NCBI GenBank assembly: GCA_009684515.1
Contig: WKKS01000012.1
Location: forward strand, 1-64,000
DNA from: Geobacter sp.
Lineage (GTDB): Bacteria > Desulfobacterota > Desulfuromonadia > Geobacterales > Pseudopelobacteraceae
DNA length: 64,000 nucleotides
Direction: 5' to 3'
Part shown: positions 46,112-56,019 of the stretch, piece by piece
Numbering within the stretch: position 1 is the stretch's first letter
How the letters are laid out: each line of letters begins with the position of its first letter
Translations under genes and position numbers: made by a program
The notes under the pieces: model-generated
Database searches by the model: none
Told to the model about the DNA's origin: nothing
Seen by the model: only the letters and a program-made list of their open reading frames with translations

Positions 46112-46495
46112 TCAGCATAGGCCATGTTTGACGAGCAGGTCATCAAAGTTTTTCTGCATGAGCGGTTTGGTTAGATAGTCATCGCAACCTCCGCTGATCA
46201 GCGCGTCAAACATGTCGTCGGGAGAGCTGCTGCCGGTCACCATGAAGGCGGTTGCCCGCAAGCCGTGTACATCTTCGATTTCTCTGATCTTTTTAAGTGT
46301 TTCGTGACCATCCATGCCGGGCATCAGTATGTCCATGCAGATCAGGTCAAAGTAGCTCCCGGAGCTGATAGCATCCTCGACCAATTGCAGAGCATCCTCG
46401 CCACTTTCCGCGAATTCGATCTTGGCTCGTCCTTCGAGAAAAATTGCGAGCAATTCGCGATTCATTTCCACATCATCAACAATTAAGGCTTTCAC
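46112..46495 (-). CDS. Single-domain response regulator (CheY-like)
   Basis: 127 residues, receiver domain only. Acidic pair in IVDDVEMNR (7-8), phospho-acceptor Asp in ICMDILMPGMDG (near 55), Thr in VTGSS and Lys in LTKPLM. No output domain. Its start overlaps the stop of the upstream DUF342 gene (46492-46495), so it belongs to the signalling cluster that begins at 51443. The receiver of the hybrid kinase in the same cluster is a natural partner, but this is inference. Confidence 0.92.
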   Translation of the reverse strand: MKALIVDDVEMNRELLAIFLEGRAKIEFAESGEDALQLVEDAISSGSYFDLICMDILMPGMDGHETLKKIREIEDVHGLRATAFMVTGSSSPDDMFDALISGGCDDYLTKPLMQKNFDDLLVKHGLC

Positions 46496-47970
46496 GCACC
46501 ATCCTCCTGGATATTAGAGCGATTTCTTTGCTCTTCAAGCATATGCTGTTGCACAAAGGTTTGTTCAATCATCTGGGCTTTGAATGAAAGCGGTGTCATT
46601 CCGAGAAAGCGAAATCCGCCCTCAATGCTGTTTTCAATAACACTGAGCGGCCCTTTGCGCTCCTCGCTGATATTTTCACTGAGTGCTCCAAGCGTTATGT
46701 TGACGCCTTCAAAGAGCTTCTTTTTTACATTAACTTTTGGATTGCTTGCCTCATGCGACCTGGAGCGCACCTCCTGGGTCCGCCCCGTGATAGCTGCCCG
46801 TCTTTTTGAAAATTCCTTCAGGTCTACCGTATCTTTGGGTGCGGCACCGAATTCGGCAACCATCTGCTTCAACTCGCTGAAGAGGGCGTTAAGTTCTTCG
46901 AGGTCGCCATAGTGAACGCCGGTAATCACGCGGGTGCGAAGTGAAGTCACGCAGCCCAGATTGCCGGATTCTATTCCAGCCAGCGCAAGATACTCGCCGC
47001 CGACCAGTCCGCCCTTGTTGACAATTATCGATCCAAGGCACTTGATATGGGCGTTGCGAATTTCGGTGTCCACCACAACATCGCCTGCACATTCGATGAC
47101 CGCTTCATAGATGAAGTTGGCGGAGATTGAGCCGCCGCACTTTATTGTCCCGGTTCCCTGGCCGTTCATGCCGCAAAAGGAAATGTTGCCCTCCGACTCG
47201 ATTGCGCAGACGCCGATATTCCCGTGGATTTTAATCCCCTTGCTGGCCTTGACGAAAAAACCGTCCAGCACGTCACCCTTGATCTCGACGCATCCCTTGA
47301 AAGAGATGTTGCCGACTTTGAAATCCACATCCCCATCGATTTCGTAGACATCTTCGACGGAGATGGCATTTCCCCTGAAACAAACGCGTCCGGAGGCCAC
47401 TGCCAAGAGGTTCTGCCGGTCATCACTCAGCCGGATGTTCTGCCCGAGTTCAAGCTTGACCGGAGCTCCACCCTGCGGCGGGATGATCTTGCCGGTTACG
47501 GTGATTCCCGGTGTCCCGGAACCGGGCGGGCGGATCGAGGCAACCAGGTCACCGGCATCAACGTTCAGGAACGTTTGCACATGGCGGAAATCCATGGTTT
47601 CAGCAGCTCCACCCTCCGGTTTTACTTCCGCAAGATCGTCCGCTACGGCCAGTATCACTTGGCCATCCTCACCGGGGATCATGGCGGTTCCGCGCGCCAG
47701 CAGCAGTCCTGATACGGACTGGGCTGTCGCGGCGAAATTAAGCAGCGATGCCAGCGCCTCCGGAATGATTCCCTCCTTGATTTTGAACTGAGCCAAGTAC
47801 CCCAGCAGTTCGGGTTCGGTGAGAGGTGTACCGCCGGTAGTGGCTGGTTCGTAAAAACAGCGGCATTCAACCTCTTCCGGGTTGATTTCTAGCGCAAGGC
47901 CATAGCCGTAACGCTTGATTTCAAAGCGGCTGATCGAAACTGCCCCCTTTATGAATTTCTCTTCGGCCAT
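46492..47970 (-). CDS. FapA/DUF342 domain protein
   Basis: 492 residues. The central part (about 165-340) is a right-handed beta-helix-like array with many G-x-V/I repeats (SGRVCFRGNAISVEDVYEI, DGDVDFKVGN, EIKGDVLDG), typical of DUF342/FapA. The C-terminus is helical and charged (LEELNALFSELKQMVAEF, then GRTQEVRSRSHEAS). The N-terminal domain (about 1-110) is unlike those I know. Family members associate with flagellar or polar signalling and with the membrane, but no reaction is established. Located between a hybrid kinase gene (82 bp upstream) and a CheY-like gene. Confidence 0.85.
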   Translation of the reverse strand: MAEEKFIKGAVSISRFEIKRYGYGLALEINPEEVECRCFYEPATTGGTPLTEPELLGYLAQFKIKEGIIPEALASLLNFAATAQSVSGLLLARGTAMIPGEDGQVILAVADDLAEVKPEGGAAETMDFRHVQTFLNVDAGDLVASIRPPGSGTPGITVTGKIIPPQGGAPVKLELGQNIRLSDDRQNLLAVASGRVCFRGNAISVEDVYEIDGDVDFKVGNISFKGCVEIKGDVLDGFFVKASKGIKIHGNIGVCAIESEGNISFCGMNGQGTGTIKCGGSISANFIYEAVIECAGDVVVDTEIRNAHIKCLGSIIVNKGGLVGGEYLALAGIESGNLGCVTSLRTRVITGVHYGDLEELNALFSELKQMVAEFGAAPKDTVDLKEFSKRRAAITGRTQEVRSRSHEASNPKVNVKKKLFEGVNITLGALSENISEERKGPLSVIENSIEGGFRFLGMTPLSFKAQMIEQTFVQQHMLEEQRNRSNIQEDGA

Positions 47971-48051
47971 CTCGGAATCCGGTTTTCAGGTTTATTTCAG
48001 GCAGGTCATCCAGCGCCAGGCCTTGAACTGCCCGCAATAGTAAGCGCAAAA

Positions 48052-50253
48052 CTAGCCGGTTTCGACAAAAAATCCCAAAGTTCCCACCGCATCAATGAAA
48101 GCCTTATATTCCAGCTGCAGGGCGGCAAGCGACTGCGGCGCCTGGGATAAATCGCCCTCTTTGGCCGCTTTTTCCATCATGGCCGCCGTCTGTTGCATGC
48201 GCTGCGCGGCAATATTGCCGGCCGAACCCTTGATGGCGTGGGCGTGGCGTCGCACCCCGTCCGCATCTTCTTCCGCCAGGGCTGAAATCAGGCCTTCCAG
48301 CTGTGGTAAAACTCCCTTGCAAAAAAGAGCCACAAAGCGGGGAATCATCTCTGCGCGTCCCCCAAGTCGTTCCAATAGCTCGTGTTGGGCAAACACGGCA
48401 ACAGCATCATCCTGTTCCTGGGGAGCTGCCTGTGGCGCCGTTTTTACCTCATCTGGTCCGGGTTCGATCTGTTGTGCGACTGTCCGGTTATTACAGAACT
48501 TGCTTAGAATAAGCAGTAACTGTGCCGGTTTGATCGGTTTGGTAAGATAATCGTTCATGCCGGCATCTATGCAGATCTGACGATCTTCGCTGCCGGCAAA
48601 GGCGGTCATGGCAATAACCGGCACCGGCGCGGTCCGGCCCATGGAGCGTTCATACTCGCGGATTGCCCGGGTTGCCTGCAATCCATCCATCTCCGGCATC
48701 TGTATGTCCATCAGTACAATGTCAAACTGATTGGACTTGAACGCCTCAAGCGCCTTTAGCCCATCTACGGCAAAAGTAAGCCGGTGCCCCTGAGGTTCCA
48801 GGATGGCTTGCGCCAAAGCGCGGTTTATTTCCACGTCATCAGCCAAAAGAATGGTCAGGGGCGTCTGTTGATGTTGGCCGGAAACTGTGCCCATTTCCTG
48901 ATCCGCCAGCAGAAGTTCTTCATTTCCCAGCAGCAGGCGAGCCGTGAAATGAAAGCAGCTTCCCACCCCCAACCGGCTCTCTACCCAGATTTTTCCATCC
49001 ATCAGCTCGACCAGTTTTTTACAGATGGCCAGGCCGAGCCCGGTCCCGCCGAATTTCCTCGTGGTTGAACTGTCGGCCTGCTCAAACTGGTTGAAGATTC
49101 GCTGACAGGCTTCTTCGGCAATGCCGATGCCGGTGTCGCTGACGCGGACATGCAGGACGATTTCGTCTTCTTCTCGTGATGCCAAGCCGACATCGACAGA
49201 GATCTGCCCCTCCTGGCAGAATTTGATCGCGTTGCCAACCAGATTGATCAAAACCTGGCGCAAGCGCCCCTGGTCGCCTATCAGGCAGGCCGGCACGGCC
49301 GGATCAACCTGGTGAAGCAGTTTGAGGCCCTTCTCTTCGGTTTTTATCCGCAACATACTCAGGCAGCGCTCCAGCAGATCCCGCAGCCCGAACGGAATCT
49401 TCTCCAGAGTGAATTTGCCAGCCTCGATCTTTGAAAAGTCCAGGATGTCATTAATTATCAGCATCAGGCTGTCGGCGGAATCTTTGATAGCGTGCAGATA
49501 GAGATTTTCCTTCTGGGGCGTCAGCCCCCCCTGAAGCAGCAGTTCCGTCATCCCCATGACACCGTTCATCGGGGTGCGGATTTCATGGCTCATGTTGGCC
49601 AGAAAATCGCTTTTGGCCAGGCTGGCAGCTTCCGCCTGTCTGCGGGCTTCTTCCAGGTCACGGGTCCTCAGCAGCACCCGCTCTTCCAGGTGCTGGGCGT
49701 GATCATGCAGCATTCCGTACAAAATGGTGCTTTCCAGGGCATAGGCGCAGGTGTACAGCACTATCGAGAGGGCGTTCAGCGAGGGAGCATCCAGTGTGGC
49801 CGAATGGCCGGGCAACATCCCTGCAAACATTCCCCGGACGCAGGACTGGGTGGCCACAACCTGCAGCACAAGGGTTTCCCCCTTGTCGGTCGGAACCAGA
49901 ACGGCCTGGTTGCGGTTGAGGGCCCAAGCAAAGGTGCCATCCATCATGCGGGCATCGATCAGGGTTTGCAGGGTGTCGTGCGTATCGGTCGGGTCGGCGA
50001 CTACAAGTTCAAAACTGCCGTCCGACTGGCTGTCAAGAAAACCCATTGTCTGGAACGGAAAGAGTCGCCGCAGCTGATTGGCGGTTGCCTTGAAAATCCC
50101 AGCCTGGTCCTTGGCGCGACTGAGATCTCCCTGGAATTCACTGCTGGAGGCCAGCATTTCCAGGATCGACATGAAGCGTTGGTTGGACTCCTCCAGGTAG
50201 CTGACCCGTTCTTCCAGGAACTCCGCAGATCTTGTCATGTCTTGCTCAGTCAT
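48052..50253 (-). CDS. Hybrid sensor histidine kinase with receiver and Hpt domains
   Basis: 733 residues, no transmembrane segment. A GAF-like N-terminal half (about 35-190) and a coiled-coil linker lead to HisKA with phospho-acceptor His223 ([11 protein letters not shown]), HATPase ([22 protein letters not shown]; about 275-450), a receiver (about 470-590, [20 protein letters not shown]) and a C-terminal Hpt ([13 protein letters not shown], phospho-His near 668). This is a BarA/ArcB-type phosphorelay protein that is cytoplasmic. The final acceptor is unknown; the CheY-like protein encoded downstream is one candidate. The start overlaps the HDOD gene by 8 bp. Confidence 0.93.
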   Translation of the reverse strand: MTEQDMTRSAEFLEERVSYLEESNQRFMSILEMLASSSEFQGDLSRAKDQAGIFKATANQLRRLFPFQTMGFLDSQSDGSFELVVADPTDTHDTLQTLIDARMMDGTFAWALNRNQAVLVPTDKGETLVLQVVATQSCVRGMFAGMLPGHSATLDAPSLNALSIVLYTCAYALESTILYGMLHDHAQHLEERVLLRTRDLEEARRQAEAASLAKSDFLANMSHEIRTPMNGVMGMTELLLQGGLTPQKENLYLHAIKDSADSLMLIINDILDFSKIEAGKFTLEKIPFGLRDLLERCLSMLRIKTEEKGLKLLHQVDPAVPACLIGDQGRLRQVLINLVGNAIKFCQEGQISVDVGLASREEDEIVLHVRVSDTGIGIAEEACQRIFNQFEQADSSTTRKFGGTGLGLAICKKLVELMDGKIWVESRLGVGSCFHFTARLLLGNEELLLADQEMGTVSGQHQQTPLTILLADDVEINRALAQAILEPQGHRLTFAVDGLKALEAFKSNQFDIVLMDIQMPEMDGLQATRAIREYERSMGRTAPVPVIAMTAFAGSEDRQICIDAGMNDYLTKPIKPAQLLLILSKFCNNRTVAQQIEPGPDEVKTAPQAAPQEQDDAVAVFAQHELLERLGGRAEMIPRFVALFCKGVLPQLEGLISALAEEDADGVRRHAHAIKGSAGNIAAQRMQQTAAMMEKAAKEGDLSQAPQSLAALQLEYKAFIDAVGTLGFFVETG

Positions 50254-51121
50254 CCATTCCTCCCGAGAGAATGGAGAAGGTCTCCGAGATCTGGGATTCA
50301 GACTGTTTCAGGACCGCATCCAGCATGTGGGGCGACAATCCCAGCCGTTCCCAGGCCCGTTCATCCAAGGGCGGCACGCCGCGCTCGGCGCCCTGGCCAA
50401 GTTCCATCGCCTGACAGATGATATCCGCCAGGTGGATCAGGGCTGTCTCAAGGTGGAACTGCTCGGCCGTTCCGGGATTATGATGACATGTGACCGGTTC
50501 GCCTATGCTGGCCGGGATTTTCCATTTTTTCAAGAGTGCTCCGCCCAGTTCGGCGTGGTCGAAGCCAAGCTTTTCCCGTTCCAGATCGATGTAAAGTTTT
50601 CCTGTGTCGCGCTGTTCCTCCAGAAGCTCCCGGATCAATTCCGGTCTGGCGGCGGCCAGCACAACCTGTCCCACATCATGAAGCATACCGGCGACAAAGA
50701 GCCGTTCAACATTGGATTCGCGCCGGTAGACCGCCAGGCTGCGGGCAATTATGCCGCAGGCGATGCAGTGCTTCCAGAATGTGGTCATGTTCAGCAGCTC
50801 TTCAGGGATCCCCTTGAAAACCCCCATGACCGAAGCAGCCAAAGCCAGATCACGAAGCTGCTGGGTCCCGATAATAGTGACCGCCTTTGTAATCGAATCA
50901 ACCCGGGCATAACAACCGAACATGGGGCTGTTGGCCAGGCGTAGCATGCGTGCCGTCAGGCCCTGGTCTTCCGTGATGATTTTGGAAATGTCTTCTATGG
51001 AGCTGCGGGGATGATTGATCGTTTCATTCAGGCGCTCGTAGAACAGAGGCAGGGAATAGATCGTGCTGGTTTCATCCACCAGGCGGTCGAGGGTCGTGGG
51101 CGGATAATCAGACAGTGCCAT
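50246..51121 (-). CDS. HDOD domain signalling protein
   Basis: 291 residues. An HDOD domain fills the first 220 residues: EDISKIITEDQGLTARMLRLAN, FGCYARVDSITKAVTIIG, and the HD-like GMLHDVGQVVL motif, whose HD pair is partly conserved. HDOD proteins lack proven phosphodiesterase activity and act in c-di-GMP or stress-linked regulation. Overlaps the downstream kinase gene by 8 bp and the upstream 111-residue gene by 14 bp, a tight cluster. Confidence 0.88.
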   Translation of the reverse strand: MALSDYPPTTLDRLVDETSTIYSLPLFYERLNETINHPRSSIEDISKIITEDQGLTARMLRLANSPMFGCYARVDSITKAVTIIGTQQLRDLALAASVMGVFKGIPEELLNMTTFWKHCIACGIIARSLAVYRRESNVERLFVAGMLHDVGQVVLAAARPELIRELLEEQRDTGKLYIDLEREKLGFDHAELGGALLKKWKIPASIGEPVTCHHNPGTAEQFHLETALIHLADIICQAMELGQGAERGVPPLDERAWERLGLSPHMLDAVLKQSESQISETFSILSGGMDD

Positions 51122-51443
51122 GTTGAACCTTCCTTAGCGCGGCAAGCCGCATCAATTCCATGATGACAGGATGGCTCGTATTCGTGTGCCTGAAGAGCGG
51201 CAGCAGCGCCTGCTCGGCCGCCGCCAGCTCAAGGGGGTCCACATCGGCTGGAATCGGCTCGGCGCTGTCATCATCACCCTGACCGGCAATGTCCGCTTCA
51301 AGGACACCCCAGGTGCGGAAAATCATCAGGTGCTTCTGTGTCAGCTCCGCCCCCGCTCCCAGGAGCATGCGTCCCGACCGGTCATGGACATCATTGGCCA
51401 GGACCATGCCCGCCTCCAAATTATCTACGGCAACTTTTCCCAT
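51108..51443 (-). CDS. Small protein with HD-associated N-terminal domain
   Basis: 111 residues. The first 50 residues (LEAGMVLANDVHDRSGRMLL, then LTQKHLMIFRTWGV) match the module often found at the N-terminus of HDOD/HD-GYP proteins (a DUF3391-like element); the rest is acidic, then helical. It is encoded as a separate protein overlapping the HDOD gene by 14 bp, which suggests that the two products form a complex. First gene of the five-gene cluster; GGGAGG precedes the ATG. Confidence 0.7.
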   Translation of the reverse strand: MGKVAVDNLEAGMVLANDVHDRSGRMLLGAGAELTQKHLMIFRTWGVLEADIAGQGDDDSAEPIPADVDPLELAAAEQALLPLFRHTNTSHPVIMELMRLAALRKVQHGTV

Positions 51444-51585
51444 CGACCCTCCCGCGAGACCGCTCCTGCCGAACCGCCATCAAGGTCGGCGCGACAATAA
51501 TCAACTGCATCTTCCTGCATATCACAATCAACAACGCTTTCCAAAGCCTGTTGTTTACAAATGGCTGACAAAATTTCAGGCCGAA

Positions 51586-54561
51586 TCACAATACCCGTGC
51601 CAGATGCCGCCGTACCATTTCCTCAAAGTCTGTTTCACGGCTGCCGCTGTAAACCAGAGACGAGCCGATCTCAGCTGCCAGGATAGCGCAGAGGAATTTT
51701 TGAGGAAGTTTCCTGACTCTCTGGCGGTAGACGGGGGTTTCTCTCAGCATGCGCGGCAGATGGCTCATGAGCGCCTGGCGGAAAGGAGCTTGCAGACAGA
51801 GTTCCGCGTGTGACGAGAAAAAATCGAACAGGCGGGTGTAGAGGCTGTTGATGTTCTTGCTGATGGTTTCGGAAATGTCGCTGTACAGCAATGTTCCCCC
51901 CGCTTCCTTGTGCCGTTGCAGAATCAGGCGGGCTTCGTCGGCGGCCCGTTTTTCGAGGATGTCCAGCACATCTCCGGCGTAGCGATCTTTCTGCTCCATG
52001 AATTCACGTTCAGAGAGCAGCAGATTGGCGATGATTTCGTAGGATGAGGAGATCACCCCGCACTTGTTGGCCGAGGCATCCCGCATCAGCACCACGCCGC
52101 TTTCCTGTAGTGAAACACGCGCCTCGGGAGTGATGTAGGAGTTGGCCCCCTCCACGATTACCTTCGATGTCGGTACGCCATTTTCGTCCAGAAAGGAGCG
52201 CCAGTTGTGGCCGTCAATCGTCTCGGGACGGCCGCCGGCCGGTATGAACAGATCGGCCTTTACCTCGAAAACCAGGCGGTTGTAGAGGTGGTTGAAGTCA
52301 TCTATATCCAGCCACTCCTCTATAATTCCGTCAGCTCTGCGCGTGACCATGCGGTGAGATTCCTTCAGCCCTTCCACCCGCCGCCCGGTCCGGAAGATGA
52401 TAAAAGCGCCAACTCCGAGATGCTCGATATCAAAGGCATTCAGGTCGTGTGTCAGCGTAATGCGCCGCAGTTCGTCGCGGCTGATGCCGTTCGGGTCGTG
52501 CAGAGCCGCCGTTCCATCCAGGATCAGGCGGACCTGCAGGCCGGGGCAGCGTTCCAGCATGATCCGCAGGCAATTGCCGGCCACGTCGCCGTTTGGTCCG
52601 CCGGTCATCTTGAGCGAAAACTGGTCGCGACGGATGTCAATGCCGGTCGCTTCAGCCATGGTGATTTCGGCGAATTTGACGACACCGGTTGATGTGACCC
52701 CATACTCCTTGTGGTTGATGCCGAAGCGTTTGCTGGACATGATTCCGACGCCGAGGATATAGCCCCGCTTTTTCGACAGGGCGGCAATGGCCTCGATCAT
52801 GCCGTCATGCATATTTTCGTCCGGCCCGATTTCAATCGCCTCGTCATCCCGATAGTAATCAACCACCCGGCGGTTTTTGACTACTCCGTTTTCAGTGACG
52901 AAGATATCCAGGAAAGCGTTGGCGATGCCGTATTGAAGTTTGTAGAGCCGGAATGTTTCCGCCTCACTCCCGGCTTGTTCAAGGTCGGACGCATTCAGGA
53001 CCAGCGCCAGCTTTGAGCCGCCTTCGTAGATATCCTTGTTCTTCAGTTGTTGGGTATTGGCCAGAACGTACACTTCGCGAAAGATGGTGTTGGCCGAGGT
53101 GATGTAGTCATCGGCACTGCGGGCGATGACTGTGCGCCAGCCGCCGCGGGCGATATCCGAGAAGCCGACATGGTAGCCGGCTCCGAAGCGGCTGAAGAAA
53201 AATGTTATGCGGAAAGGGAGCGCTTCCGGGAGGTCTGCGGTGAATTCCCGGCCAAGCTGCCGCAGGTATTCGGGGTCGAGCCGGAAGGCCAGCGCCTGCT
53301 TCTCAACCACGAAAAAGTTGGTCTTGAGTGTGTGGGTGATCAGCAGCATGCAGCAGTGATAAACGGAGCGCCGGATATCATCCAGCCAGCGGTGTCCGGT
53401 GTTGTAGCCGGTTACGGCATCCTGCACTTCGGCCAGCGCCTCATTGTAAAGCTGTTCCCGTTCAGCCAGATCCGGGTCGAAGCGCAAACGGAACAGGCGG
53501 ATCAGCAGATGCGCGATTTCGGGGTGGTCATAAAATGCGCTCTGAACATCTTCCAGTCCAAAGCGGTCCGGCTGGCCGTGGGCCAGGCTGGTGTGGCAGA
53601 AGGAAATATAGGCGTTGACCAGTGCGGCGTCTTCACCGGAGAGGAGCCCTTCGACAACGTACTGGCGGTAGGCCTGTGATGTCATCGAGAGTATCTGGGT
53701 TGTGCAGAGTTCCCGTTTCAAGCGGGCGGCCAGCGGGCTTTCAGGTGAAATATCCTCCCCCTGGCGGCTGATAACCAGGAACGACCCCAGAAAATAGGGA
53801 TGAACGCCATTTGATATTGTCAGGCAATAAGCCCTGCGGATGCCTATGTCCAGACGATTGAAGACTTCCAGGGTCTGGAGCAGAAAATCTTTCTGGGGCG
53901 GATTGCCGACGGCGAACAACACCCGTGTCTCGCTGCGTCCTTCCCGTTCAACCTGTGTGATATCGAGAAAGAGGCCGCCGGAGGAGTTGGCGCTGTCAAA
54001 CAGCCAGATCATGTAAGCGATCCGGGTGGGAGGTGACATCCGGATGTAGTTTTCGTTGTTGAGCCAGAGGATTTTCAGGAGCCGGTCGAGCTTTTTGAGG
54101 TTGAATTCCGGAAACGATGAACGCAGTTCCGCGCGCACTTTCCTGACCAGCGCCACCGGGATTTCAACCGCTCGTTGCAGGTCGATGTCATGATTGGAGC
54201 GGCGATCGAACTCAAAACGCTGGACTTCCAGCTCCTGGTTGATACCAGGCATGTCGGCGTTGGAGTGGGAAAACATGGCGTATGAAATTTCACGTTCCCC
54301 GATTCGCCGGAGAGTCCCATATAGAGAACCGGGGCGATTAACGCAGGCAATCACCAGCCGATCGTCCTGGTCGGTCAGGATCAGGTGGCGGTTCTGCTGC
54401 AGACGCCCCATTTCCCTCGCCAGCAGAGCCAGGGCATCTTCTTCGTCCGCCATGGCTTGGAAAAAGTAGGAGCTCATATGCTGTTGGAGCCAGGCGGCAT
54501 TCTCTTCTGCGGCGATTTGGGATTTGCGGGCGCTGCGGCGGACAAGTGAAGGCAGATTCAT
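51586..54561 (-). CDS. Large NAD-type glutamate dehydrogenase (about 110 kDa)
   Basis: 991 residues. An N-terminal regulatory region (about 1-430) without clear named domains is followed by the Glu/Leu/Phe/Val dehydrogenase core: FRITFFFSRFGAGYHVGFSD, GGSKLALVLNAS (catalytic Lys region), YGVTSTGVVKFAEIT, GGPNGDVAGN (NAD loop) and VEGANSYITPEA. It oxidises glutamate to 2-oxoglutarate. It resembles the large NAD-GDH class but is shorter than the roughly 1,600-residue forms. The start at 54561 is supported by AAGGAG 8 bp upstream; 16 extra upstream codons were dropped. Stands alone, divergent from cobA. Confidence 0.85.
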   Translation of the reverse strand: MNLPSLVRRSARKSQIAAEENAAWLQQHMSSYFFQAMADEEDALALLAREMGRLQQNRHLILTDQDDRLVIACVNRPGSLYGTLRRIGEREISYAMFSHSNADMPGINQELEVQRFEFDRRSNHDIDLQRAVEIPVALVRKVRAELRSSFPEFNLKKLDRLLKILWLNNENYIRMSPPTRIAYMIWLFDSANSSGGLFLDITQVEREGRSETRVLFAVGNPPQKDFLLQTLEVFNRLDIGIRRAYCLTISNGVHPYFLGSFLVISRQGEDISPESPLAARLKRELCTTQILSMTSQAYRQYVVEGLLSGEDAALVNAYISFCHTSLAHGQPDRFGLEDVQSAFYDHPEIAHLLIRLFRLRFDPDLAEREQLYNEALAEVQDAVTGYNTGHRWLDDIRRSVYHCCMLLITHTLKTNFFVVEKQALAFRLDPEYLRQLGREFTADLPEALPFRITFFFSRFGAGYHVGFSDIARGGWRTVIARSADDYITSANTIFREVYVLANTQQLKNKDIYEGGSKLALVLNASDLEQAGSEAETFRLYKLQYGIANAFLDIFVTENGVVKNRRVVDYYRDDEAIEIGPDENMHDGMIEAIAALSKKRGYILGVGIMSSKRFGINHKEYGVTSTGVVKFAEITMAEATGIDIRRDQFSLKMTGGPNGDVAGNCLRIMLERCPGLQVRLILDGTAALHDPNGISRDELRRITLTHDLNAFDIEHLGVGAFIIFRTGRRVEGLKESHRMVTRRADGIIEEWLDIDDFNHLYNRLVFEVKADLFIPAGGRPETIDGHNWRSFLDENGVPTSKVIVEGANSYITPEARVSLQESGVVLMRDASANKCGVISSSYEIIANLLLSEREFMEQKDRYAGDVLDILEKRAADEARLILQRHKEAGGTLLYSDISETISKNINSLYTRLFDFFSSHAELCLQAPFRQALMSHLPRMLRETPVYRQRVRKLPQKFLCAILAAEIGSSLVYSGSRETDFEEMVRRHLARVL

Positions 54562-54662
54562 TGAAATAACTCCTTGAGCGGAATTAGGTAACGTGTGAGT
54601 ATAACCCAAAAAAACGACATCAGGAAAGCATTACCGCCCATAGTAGCCAGACAAAGCTTTTC

Positions 54663-54691
54663 TTGACCGTATACAGTCGAATTGCTATAGT
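54663..54691 (+). promoter_or_regulatory. Candidate sigma-70 promoter of cobA
   Basis: TTGACC (54663-54668), 17-bp spacer, TATAGT (54686-54691). The predicted start near 54698 gives a leader of about 150 nt, which contains a 26-codon frame (54758-54838) whose stop lies 8 bp before the cobA ATG. Confidence 0.65.
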
Positions 54692-54846
54692 CTCCGATCT
54701 TTAAAAGCACGCCATTCACAAACAGTAATCGCCTGTGCCGGAGAGGCTTTGCGGTTTATGAACGACCCTGCTTCACGGGCTTCGATCAGAGCGATGGAAC
54801 GATGGTTTTTTCTGGAAATACATGTTCAGATCAGGTGAGGTGTCAA

Positions 54847-55374
54847 ATGGAGCTTGAAAGAGGCTGTACGCAGGTTTACACCGGCAACGGCAAAGGCAAG
54901 ACGACCGCTTCCCTCGGTTTGGCCCTGCGGGCAGTGGGACGAGGCTTGCGGGTCTGTATTTTCCAGTTCATCAAAGGGGGCGGCCCGTACGGTGAACATT
55001 TGATCGCCGAAAAGCTGGCCCCGCTTTACCGAATCATCCAGACCGGTCGTCCCGGGTGGGTCAATACCAAGGATATTGCAGAAGACCGCCGTCTGGCACA
55101 GGAAGCGGTCGTCCAGGCCAGGGAGCTGCTGACCTCCGGTGAGTACGACCTCTTTATCTGCGACGAGATCAACGGTGCGGTCGGGTTCGGCCTGATAGAT
55201 GTTGAGCAGGTTCTGGAGCTGATAGCAATCCGACCGGAAAAAACAGAACTGGTTCTGACCGGTCGCAACGCCCACGAAAAGGTTATGGAAGCCGCCGACC
55301 TGGTGACCGAGATGCGGGAAATCAAGCATTATTACAAGGCGGGGGTCCCCGCCAGAACCGGAATAGAAATGTAA
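54847..55374 (+). CDS. cobO: Cob(I)alamin adenosyltransferase (CobA/CobO type)
   Basis: 175 residues. P-loop [11 protein letters not shown] (near 11-21), [23 protein letters not shown] and [20 protein letters not shown], all conserved in CobA/CobO/BtuR. It transfers adenosyl from ATP to Co(I) corrinoid to make adenosylcobalamin, needed by the B12-binding mutase subunit encoded 35 bp downstream. The ATG follows GGTGAGG; 15 codons upstream of it were rejected. Confidence 0.95.
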   Translation: MELERGCTQVYTGNGKGKTTASLGLALRAVGRGLRVCIFQFIKGGGPYGEHLIAEKLAPLYRIIQTGRPGWVNTKDIAEDRRLAQEAVVQARELLTSGEYDLFICDEINGAVGFGLIDVEQVLELIAIRPEKTELVLTGRNAHEKVMEAADLVTEMREIKHYYKAGVPARTGIEM

Positions 55375-55409
55375 TTTGGATTTTAACAATACAGAAGGAG
55401 GAATTGAAC

Positions 55410-55814
55410 ATGTCTGAAAGAACTTTACGCGTACTGGTAGGAAAGCCGGGCCTTGACGGCCACGACCGTGGTGCCAAGATTATCGCCCGCGCTTTTCGGG
55501 ATGCCGGCTTCGAGGTCATCTACACCGGGCTGCACCAAACTCCGGAGCAGATCGTTTCGGCTGCAATTCAGGAAGATGTGGACTGTGTTGGCCTCTCAAT
55601 CTTGTCCGGCGCGCACAACACCCTGCTCCCCAGGGTCACTCAGCTCTTCAGGGAGAAGGGCGCAGGCGATATCAAGGTTTTCGGCGGCGGGGTGATACCG
55701 GAGGATGACATCCCTTCTTTGAAAGCGGCCGGTATCAGTGAAGTGTTTACCCCCGGAACCTCGACCGAAGAGATTGTCGGCTGGGTCAAGAGCAACGTGC
55801 AGCCCAGAGCTTAG
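55410..55814 (+). CDS. Methylmalonyl-CoA mutase small subunit, cobalamin-binding domain
   Basis: 134 residues, the complete B12-binding fold on its own. The DxHxxG motif is seen in GLDGHDRG (axial His18), followed by SILSGAH and GGGVIPEDD, the segments that hold the nucleotide tail. It is the split form of the C-terminal domain of methylmalonyl-CoA mutase; the catalytic TIM-barrel subunit is not in the window. The AGGAGG is 8 bp before the ATG. Clustered with cobO, and in the same 10 kb as meaB and the cobalt transporter. Confidence 0.9.
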   Translation: MSERTLRVLVGKPGLDGHDRGAKIIARAFRDAGFEVIYTGLHQTPEQIVSAAIQEDVDCVGLSILSGAHNTLLPRVTQLFREKGAGDIKVFGGGVIPEDDIPSLKAAGISEVFTPGTSTEEIVGWVKSNVQPRA

Positions 55815-55863
55815 AAAGTGGTTGAGCCCGGTTGCTTGCTCTTTGTTGAAACTCCGCAGTGAT

Positions 55864-55909
55864 AGTGCGGACCGGCTCGGGTCTGTTCTGCCCGATATCG
55901 GTCCGCGCT
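55864..55909 (+). terminator. Strong stem-loop after the mutase B12 subunit gene
   Basis: About 11-bp lower stem (core GCGGACCG/CGGTCCGC, 55867-55874 and 55899-55906) and an inner TCGGG/CCCGA helix. No T-tract follows, so it may be a Rho-assisted stop or an RNA-stability element. The neighbouring TCCGCA/TGCGGA is a second small hairpin (near 55850-55870). Confidence 0.5.
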
Positions 55910-56019
55910 TCAGCGCTTGTCCAAAACCACCCGCTACCCACGGTATTAATCACCGGTCAGGCAACCACACGATCCATTGAAGTGCGAAGGATGGAACAAA
56001 CGCCAGGCTTTTGAACGGC

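Noticed and set aside
49492-50421. Open frame of 309 codons opposite the hybrid kinase
   Set aside because: Antisense to the GAF/HisKA-encoding strand; no family features, and the kinase motifs leave no doubt about the coding strand.
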